Assembly (NCBI GenBank): GCA_959602365.1
Contig: CAUGSS010000027.1
Span: 1 to 34,577, forward strand
Length of the DNA stretch: 34,577 nt
Origin: an uncultured Eubacteriales bacterium
GTDB taxonomy: Bacteria; Bacillota; Clostridia; Oscillospirales; Oscillospiraceae
Direction of reading: 5' to 3'
Numbering within the stretch: the first letter of the stretch is position 1; every line of letters begins with the position of its first letter. This document shows positions 15,411-22,724 of this stretch, one piece after another. Under the pieces are notes generated by a model, which had not been told where the DNA came from, did no database searches, and was given only the letters and a program-made list of their open reading frames with translations. The position numbers were made by a program, and so were the translations under genes.

Positions 15411-15632
15411 TTGGCTCAAAACCGACTCCGGGATTTAAGAGAAGATCGGGATCTGACCCAGGCTGACTTGGCCCGGATACTGCACTGCAGCCAGGTCTGT
15501 TATTCCTATTACGAATTGGGCAGACGGGACATTCCAACCGGCGTGCTGCACAGATTGGCAGATTTCTATGGAACCAGCATTGACTATCTGCTCTGCCGCA
15601 CTCAAATCTCTGAACCGTATCCACAAAAATAA
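15411..15632 (+). CDS. Small XRE-family DNA-binding regulator
   Basis: 73-residue protein that is almost entirely one helix-turn-helix domain of the Cro/C1 (XRE) type: LRDLREDRDLTQADLARILH (about 6-25) then YSYYELGRRDIPTGVLHRLA and FYGTSIDYLL. There is no ligand or oligomerisation domain. It starts with TTG directly after an inverted repeat; AAAGG is about 10 bases upstream. It is divergent from the EcsC-family gene and ends in a terminator shared with mnmE. It probably represses itself and perhaps the EcsC gene. This type also occurs as an orphan regulator or antitoxin, but no toxin is adjacent. Confidence 0.85.
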   Translation: MAQNRLRDLREDRDLTQADLARILHCSQVCYSYYELGRRDIPTGVLHRLADFYGTSIDYLLCRTQISEPYPQK

Positions 15633-15663
15633 CCTCCGACGCAGATTGCGCCGGAGGTTATTT
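15627..15663. terminator. Bidirectional terminator between xre and mnmE
   Basis: A 12-bp perfect outer stem (15627-15638 with 15652-15663) with a short inner CGC/GCG stem. T-rich sequence follows on both strands. It overlaps the xre stop codon and lies just beyond the mnmE stop. Confidence 0.85.
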
Positions 15664-15676
15664 CTATGTTTCTTCT

Positions 15677-17029
15677 TCACTTTCCCACACAGAAGCGCTC
15701 AAAGATGCGCTCGGTGACGTCGTCCTTGACCACCCGGCCGGTGACCTCCCCCAGGGCGTCCAGGGCCAGCTCCACGTCGGAGAGCAGGGCGTCCGGGGTC
15801 ATCCCCCGCTCCATGCCCTCAAACACTGCGCGCAAGCACTGGGCGGCCCGGCCCACCGCCTCGGCCTGGCGGCGGGAGGTCAGGATCTCGCCCCCTTCGC
15901 TCCCCCCGTCGGGGAAGCGGCGGGCGATCTCCCGCTCCAGCTCGGGCAGTCCCGCTCCGGTGCGGGAGGACAGGGCCAGTACCCCCTCCAGCTCGGGCAG
16001 GGCAAAGCCGGGCAGGTCCGCCTTGGTGGCGATCACTACCACCTGGGGCACGCCCCGGGCCAGCTCCAAAATGGCCCGGTCCTCCCCGGTGACGCCGGCG
16101 GTGCCGTCGATGAGCACCAGGGCCAGCTCGGCCCGCTGGAGGGCCTGGCGGGAGCGCTCCACCCCCATCCGCTCCACCGCATCCCCGGTCTCCCGGAGGC
16201 CGGCGGTGTCGATGAGCCGCAGCAGCACGCCCCCCACTGCCGCCCGCTCCTCCACCGTGTCCCGGGTGGTGCCCGGGATATCGGTGACGATGGCCCGGTC
16301 ATAGCCCAGCAGGGCGTTTAAAAGGCTGGATTTGCCGCTGTTGGGCCGGCCTACGATGGCGCAGCCCACTCCGTCGTAGAGCCGCCGCCCCCGGCGGTAG
16401 CTGGCCCCCAGGGCCTCCAGCTCCCCGGCGGCCCGGCCCACGGCGGCGGTGATCTCCTCCTGGTCAAAGGGCTCCAGGTCCTCGTCGGAGTAGTCCAGCA
16501 CCACGTCGAAGTGGGCCACCAGGTCCACCAGGGTGTCGTAGATGCCCCCGATCTTCCGGCTCATGGCGCCCCCCAGCTGGCTGGCGGCGCACCGGGCGGC
16601 GGCGGGGGTCTCGGCGTCGATCAGGTCGATGACCGCCTCGGCCTGGGTCAGGTCCATCCGGCCGTTGAGGAAGGCGCGGCGGGTGAACTCCCCGGCCCTG
16701 GCCTGGCGCACCCCCAGGGAAAACAGGGCCTCCAGGGCGGCGGTGAGCACCGCCGGGGAGCCGTGGCACTGGAGCTCCGCCGTGTCCTCCCCGGTGTAGC
16801 TCCGGGGGGCGGCGGACCAGGTGGCCAGGCACTGGTCCAGCAGCTTCCCCTCCTGGTCCCGCAGGGCGCCGTAGACCAGCATCCCCGGGGGATAATCGGA
16901 CAGCTTTTTCCCTGAGAAAGGGGTGAACAGCGCCTCCACCGCCCGCCGGCTCTCCGGGCCGGAGAGCCGGACGATGCCGATGGCGCTGCGCCCGGCGCCG
17001 GTGGCGATGGCCGCAATGGTATCGCTCAT
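15677..17029 (-). CDS. mnmE: tRNA modification GTPase MnmE
   Basis: 450-residue GTPase which with MnmG (GidA) makes the 5-carboxymethylaminomethyl or taurine-like modification of wobble U34 in tRNA. It starts with the typical MSDTIAAIATG; the folate-binding N-domain runs to about 120, then the helical domain, with the G-domain inserted near 220-375. G1 is GRPNSGKS (227-234), G2 TTRD (254-257), G3 DTAG (274-277). G4 reads TKAD (335-338) instead of the usual NKxD. The C-terminal FCVGK with its essential cysteine is intact. A second ATG at 17035 overlaps the stop of the lipid kinase gene (TGATG); the ATG at 17029 is favoured by spacing from GGGGG. The usual partner mnmG is not in the window. Confidence 0.94.
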   Translation of the reverse strand: MSDTIAAIATGAGRSAIGIVRLSGPESRRAVEALFTPFSGKKLSDYPPGMLVYGALRDQEGKLLDQCLATWSAAPRSYTGEDTAELQCHGSPAVLTAALEALFSLGVRQARAGEFTRRAFLNGRMDLTQAEAVIDLIDAETPAAARCAASQLGGAMSRKIGGIYDTLVDLVAHFDVVLDYSDEDLEPFDQEEITAAVGRAAGELEALGASYRRGRRLYDGVGCAIVGRPNSGKSSLLNALLGYDRAIVTDIPGTTRDTVEERAAVGGVLLRLIDTAGLRETGDAVERMGVERSRQALQRAELALVLIDGTAGVTGEDRAILELARGVPQVVVIATKADLPGFALPELEGVLALSSRTGAGLPELEREIARRFPDGGSEGGEILTSRRQAEAVGRAAQCLRAVFEGMERGMTPDALLSDVELALDALGEVTGRVVKDDVTERIFERFCVGK

Positions 17030-17034
17030 TCCCA

Positions 17035-17919
17035 TCACCCCCGCATTATCCGGATGGCCCGGGGCCGGTTGCACACCCGGACCGTCTCCATGTCCCCGCC
17101 AAACTCCCCGTCCAGGGTCCAGGCCACCGGATGCTCCGCCGAAAAGGAGATATCCGCAGACTGGAACCCAATCACATTCCCATCGGGCTGCCTCTTCATC
17201 AGCGCATTCAAAATGGTGCTCAATTCCTCCGGGGTGCAGGGGTTTTTCACCAGCATGACCTCAAACAGGCCGTCGTCCAGCTTGACATTCTCCTCTTTCA
17301 ACCCCCGGAAGCCCCCCACGGAGACCGAGTCGGACACCATGCCGTAGATAAAGTCTCCCTCCAGGGTCTCCCCGTCATGGGTCACCTTCATATGGCAGGG
17401 CTTCAGCTGGGCCAGGCTTTTGATCCCCCCCAGCACATAGGCCAGGTGGCCCAGGACATTCTTGGAATTCTGGGGAGTGGCATAGCTCACCTCAGAGAAC
17501 ACGCCGAAGGCGGCCACATAGATGAAGGGCCTGCCGTTGAACTCCCCCAGATCACAGGGGCAGGGACTTCCCTCCACCGCAATCTGAGCCGCGCGCATCA
17601 GATTGGCAGGCAGTTTGAGGGTCTTGGAAAAATCATTGGTGGTTCCCGCCGGGAGATAGCCCAATGTGGGCATTGCCTCCGGGTGGGCCAGCAGGCCGGT
17701 GACCACCTCATTCAGGGTGCCGTCCCCTCCGCAGCAGACCACATGGTCGTATTGATGTCCCAGCTCCGCAGCGGTCTTGGTGGCATCTCCCCGGAACAGG
17801 GTGGGATGGACTGTGACCGTGTAGCCCGCGGTGGTGAACAGATAGACCACGTCGTGCAGCCGCTGGACAATGCGCTTTTTGCCCGCGTGGGGATTGTAGA
17901 TAAACAACAGGCTTTTCAA
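17035..17919 (-). CDS. Diacylglycerol-kinase-family lipid kinase
   Basis: 294-residue cytoplasmic lipid kinase of the DagK/YegS/DgkB type. The catalytic-domain motifs are NPHAGK (9-14), GGDGTLNEV (64-72, ATP-binding) and LPAGTTNDF (89-97); the second beta-sandwich domain ends with WTLDGE. Members phosphorylate diacylglycerol released by lipoteichoic-acid synthesis, or related lipids. The start is TTG, with GGAGG 6 bases upstream; a longer frame beginning upstream has no ribosome site. It overlaps mnmE by a TGATG junction, so the two are co-translated. The exact lipid is inferred from the family only. Confidence 0.9.
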   Translation of the reverse strand: MKSLLFIYNPHAGKKRIVQRLHDVVYLFTTAGYTVTVHPTLFRGDATKTAAELGHQYDHVVCCGGDGTLNEVVTGLLAHPEAMPTLGYLPAGTTNDFSKTLKLPANLMRAAQIAVEGSPCPCDLGEFNGRPFIYVAAFGVFSEVSYATPQNSKNVLGHLAYVLGGIKSLAQLKPCHMKVTHDGETLEGDFIYGMVSDSVSVGGFRGLKEENVKLDDGLFEVMLVKNPCTPEELSTILNALMKRQPDGNVIGFQSADISFSAEHPVAWTLDGEFGGDMETVRVCNRPRAIRIMRG

Positions 17920-17976
17920 AAGAAACCTCCGATTTCAATGGTCCAATTTTCAAGGGTTGACCTATATATAGAAAGT

Positions 17977-18005
17977 ATTATCCTCTCTTCCGGGAGAAAA
18001 AACAA
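17977..18005 (-). promoter_or_regulatory. Candidate promoter of lipid kinase-mnmE operon
   Basis: On the minus strand TTGTTT (18005-18000), 17 bases, GATAAT (17982-17977), about 58 bases before the TTG start. Confidence 0.5.
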
Positions 18006-18049
18006 CCACCATTTTGGAAACTTTTTGCACCTCCCCCGCCCGTCAGGGG

Positions 18050-18077
18050 TTGCAGTTGGAAAAATGAGTGCTATAAT
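18050..18077 (+). promoter_or_regulatory. Promoter of ilvE
   Basis: TTGCAG (18050-18055), 16 bases, TATAAT (18072-18077) with an extended -10 TG. The leader of about 55 bases is too short for a T-box. Confidence 0.75.
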
Positions 18078-18139
18078 TACATTACTTCACCCATTTAAAT
18101 AAGAAGCAAATCCATTTACCTTGAGGAGGCATCCTTTCC

Positions 18140-19210
18140 ATGCTTGATATTCGGATTGAACGCACCAAGACCCCAAAGGCAAAGCCCGCAGATGAGAGTA
18201 AGCTGGGCTTCGGCCAGATTTTCACCGACCACATGTTCCTGATGGACTACACCAAGGGCGAAGGCTGGCACGATCCCCGGATTGTCCCCTATCAGCCCTT
18301 CTCCCTGGACCCGGCCACCGTGGTGCTCCACTACGCCCAAGAGCTGTTCGAGGGCCTGAAGGCCTACCGCACCGCCGCCGGGGACATCCAGCTCTTCCGC
18401 CCCGACTGCAACGCCCAGCGCTGCATCGACTCCTGCGACCGGATGTGTGTCCCCCCGGTGCCGGCGGAGGACTTTGTTCAGGCCGTGGAGGCCCTGGTGC
18501 GGGTGGACCGGGACTGGGTGCCCCATACCAACGGTGCCTCGCTTTATATCCGACCCTTCATCTTTGCCACCGATGTGGGACTGGGGGTCCACGCCTCCAA
18601 GCACTACACCTTCTGCATCATCTGCTCCCCCTCCGGGGCCTACTACGCCGAGGGCCTGGATCCGGTGCGCATCTATGTGGAGGATGAGTATATCCGGGCC
18701 GCCCCCGGCCTGACCGGCTTTACCAAGTGCGGCGGCAATTACGCCGCCTCCATCAAGGCCGGCGAGCTGGCCGAGGAGCAGGGCTATGCCCAGGTGCTCT
18801 GGCTGGACGGCGTGGAGAAAAAGTATGTGGAAGAAGTGGGCGCCATGAACATCTTCTTCAAGATCGACGGCAAGCTGTACACCGCCGCCTGCGTGGGCAC
18901 CGTGCTGCCCGGCGTCACCCGCCGCAGCGTCATCGAGCTGTGCCGGGACTGGGGCTATGAGGTTGTCGAGGGCAAGCTGGCCATCGCCGACATCATGGCC
19001 GCCGCCAAGGAGGGCAAGCTGGAGGAGGTCTTCGGCACCGGCACCGCCGCCGTGGTCTCCCCGGTCAAGGAGCTGAAATGGAAGGACGAGGTGGCCTACA
19101 TCTCCGGCGGCAAGATCGGGCCGCTGACCCAGAAGCTCTACGACACCCTGACCGGCATCCAGTGGGGCAAGCTGCCCGACACCAAGGGCTGGACCGTCAA
19201 GGTGGACTGA
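18140..19210 (+). CDS. ilvE: Branched-chain amino acid aminotransferase
   Basis: 356-residue fold-IV PLP enzyme of the type II BCAT group, which exchanges amino groups between leucine, isoleucine or valine and 2-oxoglutarate. FEGLKAYR (70-77) and FRPDCNAQR (86-94) are typical, as is the PLP-lysine motif FTKCGGNYAAS with Lys196. EVGAMNIFF follows near 232-240 and GTGTAA near 293-298. The ATG at 18140 has GAGGAGG about 10 bases upstream. It is a single-gene transcript with its own promoter and a strong hairpin after it; other branched-chain biosynthesis genes are not nearby. The enzyme acts in both synthesis and fermentation of branched-chain amino acids. Confidence 0.95.
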   Translation: MLDIRIERTKTPKAKPADESKLGFGQIFTDHMFLMDYTKGEGWHDPRIVPYQPFSLDPATVVLHYAQELFEGLKAYRTAAGDIQLFRPDCNAQRCIDSCDRMCVPPVPAEDFVQAVEALVRVDRDWVPHTNGASLYIRPFIFATDVGLGVHASKHYTFCIICSPSGAYYAEGLDPVRIYVEDEYIRAAPGLTGFTKCGGNYAASIKAGELAEEQGYAQVLWLDGVEKKYVEEVGAMNIFFKIDGKLYTAACVGTVLPGVTRRSVIELCRDWGYEVVEGKLAIADIMAAAKEGKLEEVFGTGTAAVVSPVKELKWKDEVAYISGGKIGPLTQKLYDTLTGIQWGKLPDTKGWTVKVD

Positions 19211-19232
19211 CATCTCTCTCAAACAGTGCAAA

Positions 19233-19272
19233 ACGGCCCCCGGAGCGTTTTTCTTCACGCTCCGGGGGCCGT
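19233..19272. terminator. Strong bidirectional terminator, ilvE / TIR gene
   Basis: A perfect 15-bp stem (19233-19247 with 19258-19272) around a 10-base T-rich loop. The tail is TTTTGC on the minus strand, better than the + strand, so it chiefly ends the TIR gene but serves both. Confidence 0.85.
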
Positions 19273-19274
19273 TG

Positions 19275-20360
19275 TCATACGCCATCTTGCCGGCCCAGTT
19301 TTGCCAGGGCACTTCTGGCCTTCTCGTTGCCCTGGTCGGCAGCCTTCCGGTACCACCTGACGGCCTCCTCCACATCCTGGGAGACCCCCTTTCCGGCCTG
19401 ATACATCCAGCCCAGGTTGTTCTGGGCCCCGGCATGGCCCTGCTCTGCCGCCCGGCGGTACCACTCCACCGCCGCCGCATTGTCCTGAGAAACGCCCAGC
19501 CCCCGCTGATACAGCCAGCCCAGACTGTTCTGGGCCCCGGCGTGGCCCTGCTGGGCCGCCTGGAGGTACCACTCCGCCGCCGCGCCGTCATCCTGGGACA
19601 CCCCCCGGCCGTGCTGGTACAGCCAGCCCAGGGCATACTGGGCCCCGGCGTGGCCCTGCTGGGCCGCCCGGAGGTACCACTCTGCCGCCGCACCGTCATC
19701 CCGGGACACCCCCTGGCCGCGCTGATACATCCAGCCCAGGCTGTTCTGGGCGCCGGCGTGGCCCTGTTGGGCTGCCCGGCGGTAGCAGGCGGCGGCGCCG
19801 GCATAGTCCGACCGCTCAAAGCACTGCCAGCCCCGCTGGTACAGCGCGGCGGCATCTGTATCCTCCTGGGCGCGCTCCCCCTCCCCGGCAGCCTCTTCCT
19901 CCGTTGGGGCGGCGGAGGGATCCTCTCCCCGGAATGCGGACAGCCCTTTTGTCTCATAGAGCTTTGCAAACGCCAGCGTCTGATCCTCATAGCTATACCA
20001 GTGGATGGCCTGGTAACGGCTGAGCTGCATCCGCATCCCCACGGTCAGTTCCACCGGGGAGAGGTGGATCATCAGCCGTTCCTTGCCCAGCTCCCGGGCG
20101 AAGTTCAGCTCATCCTTGCAGTTGTCAGAGTCCAGATAGCCCTCCGACAGAAAGGCGATGAAGAAACCGCACTGCTCCACATGGGCGGCGATGGTGTCGG
20201 GCCATTCGGCCCCCGGGTCAATCCCCTCGTCATACCACACGCGATATCCGTCCCGCTGCATCCTGTCCAGGATGGGCCACACCTGGACGTCATCCCGGTG
20301 GGCATAGCTGACGAAGATGTAGGGCTCATCCCCTTTGTAGCAGATCGGTTGTCTCATCAT
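19275..20360 (-). CDS. TIR-domain protein with Sel1-like repeats
   Basis: 361-residue two-part protein. Residues about 13-135 form a TIR domain: YIFVSYAHRDD (14-24), VWYDEGIDPG (41-50), FFIAFLSEGY (66-75) and NCKDELNFA (80-88), with Glu84 at the place of the catalytic glutamate of NAD-cleaving TIR enzymes. An acidic linker (about 143-170) follows, then Sel1-like (TPR-like) 36-residue repeats: a half repeat from 171, four full repeats at 201-236, 237-272, 273-308 and 309-344, and a short cap. Each full repeat begins HAGAQ and ends AAxQG. There is no signal peptide or membrane segment. It has its own promoter and terminator. Bacterial TIR proteins are commonly NADases in antiviral defence or toxins; here that is inference. 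The start is either of two adjacent ATGs. Confidence 0.9.
   Translation of the reverse strand: MMRQPICYKGDEPYIFVSYAHRDDVQVWPILDRMQRDGYRVWYDEGIDPGAEWPDTIAAHVEQCGFFIAFLSEGYLDSDNCKDELNFARELGKERLMIHLSPVELTVGMRMQLSRYQAIHWYSYEDQTLAFAKLYETKGLSAFRGEDPSAAPTEEEAAGEGERAQEDTDAAALYQRGWQCFERSDYAGAAACYRRAAQQGHAGAQNSLGWMYQRGQGVSRDDGAAAEWYLRAAQQGHAGAQYALGWLYQHGRGVSQDDGAAAEWYLQAAQQGHAGAQNSLGWLYQRGLGVSQDNAAAVEWYRRAAEQGHAGAQNNLGWMYQAGKGVSQDVEEAVRWYRKAADQGNEKARSALAKLGRQDGV
19329..19760 (-). repeat. Four 108-bp coding repeats (Sel1-like units)
   Basis: The four full Sel1-like units are tandem 108-bp DNA repeats with high identity, especially the three nearest the TIR domain. Such identity suggests recent duplication or gene conversion and makes copy-number change by slippage plausible. 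Confidence 0.8.
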
Positions 20361-20389
20361 ACGGCCTCGTTTCTCCCGATTTTCTCTCT

Positions 20390-20418
20390 ATTTTATCATC
20401 TCCGCCCCGCTATGGCAA
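20390..20418 (-). promoter_or_regulatory. Promoter of the TIR-Sel1 gene
   Basis: On the minus strand TTGCCA (20418-20413), 17 bases, TAAAAT (20395-20390). It lies downstream of the rpiB-like gene hairpin, so the TIR gene is an independent unit. Confidence 0.7.
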
Positions 20419-20457
20419 CCGGAAGCCGTCAGCCCGCAGCCTGGGATCTCACAGCAG

Positions 20458-20495
20458 CAGGCCCCCGGAGCAGGACAGACTGCTCCGGGGGCCTG
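20458..20495 (-). terminator. Hairpin after the rpiB-like gene
   Basis: A perfect 15-bp GC-rich stem (20458-20472 with 20481-20495) just past the stop at 20512 on the minus strand. There is no T-run, so termination is likely but not typical. Confidence 0.6.
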
Positions 20496-20511
20496 TAGGC
20501 ACTGCGTGTCT

Positions 20512-20994
20512 TTACTTTCTGAGCTGGGCCTCCACCGCTTTGGTTCGGGCATAGCCGTTCTTGACCACCTGCTGGGTCTCCTCATCCAGGCCCTGGAGCC
20601 ATTGGGTATCCAGGAAGGCATCCGCCATGGCGATGCCCAGCTCGGGCGCCTGGAAAAATCCGCCCATGGCCAGCACATTGATGTTATTGATGGCCCGGGC
20701 CCGGCTGACGGCATAGACCGACTCACACAAACCGCAGAGCACCCCCGGGAACCGGTTGACCATCAGGTTGACCCCCATACCGGTGCCGCAGATGACAATG
20801 CCCCGCTGATATGTGCCCTCGGAGATGGCCCTGCCGAACCGCTCGCCCACGTCATAGTACATCACCGGCTCCTCCAGGCTTTGGGTGCCCACGTCGGCCA
20901 CCTCAAAGCCCCGCTCCACCAGATGGGCTTTCACCGCCTCCTTGAGGGTGAAACCGCTGGGATCCGATCCGATCAAAATGGTTTCCTTTGTCAT
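20512..20994 (-). CDS. RpiB/LacAB-family sugar-phosphate isomerase
   Basis: 160-residue protein of the ribose-5-phosphate isomerase B / galactose-6-phosphate isomerase family. The core motif VICGTGMGVNLMVNR (67-81) keeps the catalytic-base Cys69 and the GTGMG anion loop. Two histidines of classical RpiB are missing: the N-terminal DHAG motif reads DPSG (11-14) and the REHN-like motif before NVLAMGG reads RAINN (100-104). It may therefore isomerise a different sugar phosphate, as related erythrulose-phosphate isomerases do. The ATG at 20994 is chosen because AAGGAGG directly abuts the upstream ATG at 21003. It follows the FGGY kinase by 34 bases in one operon, so it probably acts on that kinase's product. 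Confidence 0.8.
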   Translation of the reverse strand: MTKETILIGSDPSGFTLKEAVKAHLVERGFEVADVGTQSLEEPVMYYDVGERFGRAISEGTYQRGIVICGTGMGVNLMVNRFPGVLCGLCESVYAVSRARAINNINVLAMGGFFQAPELGIAMADAFLDTQWLQGLDEETQQVVKNGYARTKAVEAQLRK

Positions 20995-21028
20995 GTTCTG
21001 CATCCTCCTTGTCTGTCATTGTCTCAGG

Positions 21029-22570
21029 TCATTGATAACCTGTCACGTCCGCCAGCGCGTCAAATTCCGGGGCCACCTCGCGGTACAGCCGGCAGAAAAT
21101 TTCGTAATATTTCATGTATGCCTGATGGGCCTCAGGGTCGGGCTCATGCCGGTCGGAGAAGCAGACCCAGTCCTCCACCACGCTGAAGTCCTGGAACACC
21201 CCGACCCCCACGCCGGCCAGAATGGCGTTGCCCACCGGGGCGCCCTTGGACTGCTTCATATAGGCCACGGGGATATTGAACTGATCCGCCACAATCTGCC
21301 GCCACAGGGCGCTCTTGGCCCCTCCCTCGGTGAGAATCATGGGATAGTTCAGCTTCATGCCATCCTGCTGCATCTGGAGGAAATTCTGATACAGGGCATA
21401 GGTGGCCCCCTCCAGGAAGGCCCGGTAGACATGCCCCCGGGTGTGGGCCAGGGACAGGCCGAACAGCACGCCCCGGGCCAGCGGGTTCCAGAAGGGGGTG
21501 CGCTCCCCCATGAAGTAGGGCAGCACAATCAGCCCGTCGCTGCCCACCGGCACCTTGGCCGCCTCCAGGCCCAGCATCTCATACTCGTCGATGTCCAGCA
21601 GCTGCGCCGTCTGCTTCTCCAGCTGGCCGAACTGGTCCCGGAAGTAGCGGGTCAGGGCGCCGCAGGACACCGTGGCCCCCAGGGTGACATACATGTGTCT
21701 GGAATCTGAGGTATGGACCAGGGAGATCATGTTTTTGCTGAACCTGGGCTCCCGGTGCAGATATCCCATGCAGCCCGCGGTGCCCATGGCGATGGAGATA
21801 TCCCCGTCATGAATGGCCCCGTTGGCCACATAGGCCGCGTTGCAGTCCACCGTGCCCGCCACCACCGGCGTCCCCGGTTTCAGTCCGGTGCGGGCGGCAG
21901 CCGGGCCGGTGACCTCGCCGATCACCGCCTCACAGGGGTAGATATCCGGCAATTTCTCCTCATCCAGCCCCAGCTCCTCCAGCGCCTTGGAGTCCCAGCA
22001 CCGGTTGACAATGTCATGTCCCATTCCAAACAGGCTGGCATTGGAGTAGTCCGTCACCACCGCCCCGGTCAGCCGCATGGTCACATAGTCCGAGGGGGAG
22101 AGCACTTTATAGGCCTTGCGGTACAGTTCCGGCCGGTGCTCCTTTTCCCACAGCAGCTTGATGCCGGCAAAATAGGGATCAATGGGGTTGGCCGACTTCT
22201 CCGCGGCCCGCTCCTCCCCAAAGGTGCGGCGCACCCACTCCGCCTCCGCCGTCCCCCGGCGGTCCATCCAGATATGGCCGTTCTGGAGGGGGTTGAGCTG
22301 CCTGTCCACCAGAATGCAGGTGGGGGAAAAGGCGCTGATGGAGACGCCCCGCACTTCCGCGGCGTCAATATTTGCCTGGGACAGGGCCTGACGGATGGTG
22401 TCCGCCACCGCATCCCAGTACCACTCCGGGTTCTGCTCCGCCCAGCCCGGCCGGGGGGTGATCAGCGGATACTCCTGATAGGCGCTGCCCAGCACCCGCC
22501 CATCCTCTGCCATCACCACCGACTTGGCCCCGCTGGTGCCGATGTCGCTGCCAACCAGAACGTTTGCCAT
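21029..22570 (-). CDS. FGGY-family carbohydrate kinase (xylulokinase-like)
   Basis: 513-residue sugar kinase of the FGGY family, with the actin-like ATPase fold. The first phosphate loop is DIGTSGAKS (9-17), the substrate segment PGWAEQNPEWYW (41-52) is typical of xylulokinase-like members, and the catalytic base is probably Asp242 in GTVDCNAAY. SIAMGTAGCMGY and YFMGERTPFWNP follow as in the XylB group. The ATG at 22570 has AAGGAGG about 8 bases upstream; further in-frame codons upstream fall in the promoter region. First gene of an operon with the RpiB-like isomerase and divergent from an AraC regulator, which suggests inducible use of a pentose, tetrose or polyol. The exact sugar is unknown, and no transporter is adjacent. 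Confidence 0.88.
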   Translation of the reverse strand: MANVLVGSDIGTSGAKSVVMAEDGRVLGSAYQEYPLITPRPGWAEQNPEWYWDAVADTIRQALSQANIDAAEVRGVSISAFSPTCILVDRQLNPLQNGHIWMDRRGTAEAEWVRRTFGEERAAEKSANPIDPYFAGIKLLWEKEHRPELYRKAYKVLSPSDYVTMRLTGAVVTDYSNASLFGMGHDIVNRCWDSKALEELGLDEEKLPDIYPCEAVIGEVTGPAAARTGLKPGTPVVAGTVDCNAAYVANGAIHDGDISIAMGTAGCMGYLHREPRFSKNMISLVHTSDSRHMYVTLGATVSCGALTRYFRDQFGQLEKQTAQLLDIDEYEMLGLEAAKVPVGSDGLIVLPYFMGERTPFWNPLARGVLFGLSLAHTRGHVYRAFLEGATYALYQNFLQMQQDGMKLNYPMILTEGGAKSALWRQIVADQFNIPVAYMKQSKGAPVGNAILAGVGVGVFQDFSVVEDWVCFSDRHEPDPEAHQAYMKYYEIFCRLYREVAPEFDALADVTGYQ

Positions 22571-22647
22571 GGAAGTTCCTCCTTTTCCGTTTCTCCTCTC
22601 ATCATATCCAATGCCCGGCCCGTCGAAAATGGAGATCGCGCCAAATT

Positions 22648-22677
22648 TTTGTACAATCAAGCCAAAATAGTTGTCAA
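22648..22677 (-). promoter_or_regulatory. Promoter of the sugar kinase operon
   Basis: On the minus strand a consensus TTGACA (22677-22672), 18 bases, TACAAA (22653-22648). The -35 overlaps the -35 of the divergent araC-type promoter. TTGTACAA (22649-22656) is a short palindrome at the -10. Confidence 0.65.
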
Positions 22678-22699
22678 CAGAGCTGATTTACTGTAAAAT
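22671..22699 (+). promoter_or_regulatory. Promoter of the AraC-family regulator
   Basis: TTGTCA (22671-22676), 17 bases, TAAAAT (22694-22699). It shares its -35 bases with the opposite promoter, so the two polymerases cannot both bind. Confidence 0.75.
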
Positions 22700-22724
22700 C
22701 TGGTGAAAGGAGGTGTGGCGCGCC

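Noticed and set aside
15411..15632. XRE protein as the antitoxin of a toxin-antitoxin pair
   Set aside because: The divergent partner is a 310-residue EcsC-family protein, not a toxin-like small protein, and there is no overlapping partner gene.
18078..18139. T-box or leader attenuator before ilvE
   Set aside because: The leader is only about 55 bases and has no specifier loop, T-box sequence or terminator.
19329..19760. Regular repeats as a CRISPR array
   Set aside because: The 108-bp units are coding, contiguous and translate to Sel1-like repeats; there are no spacers.
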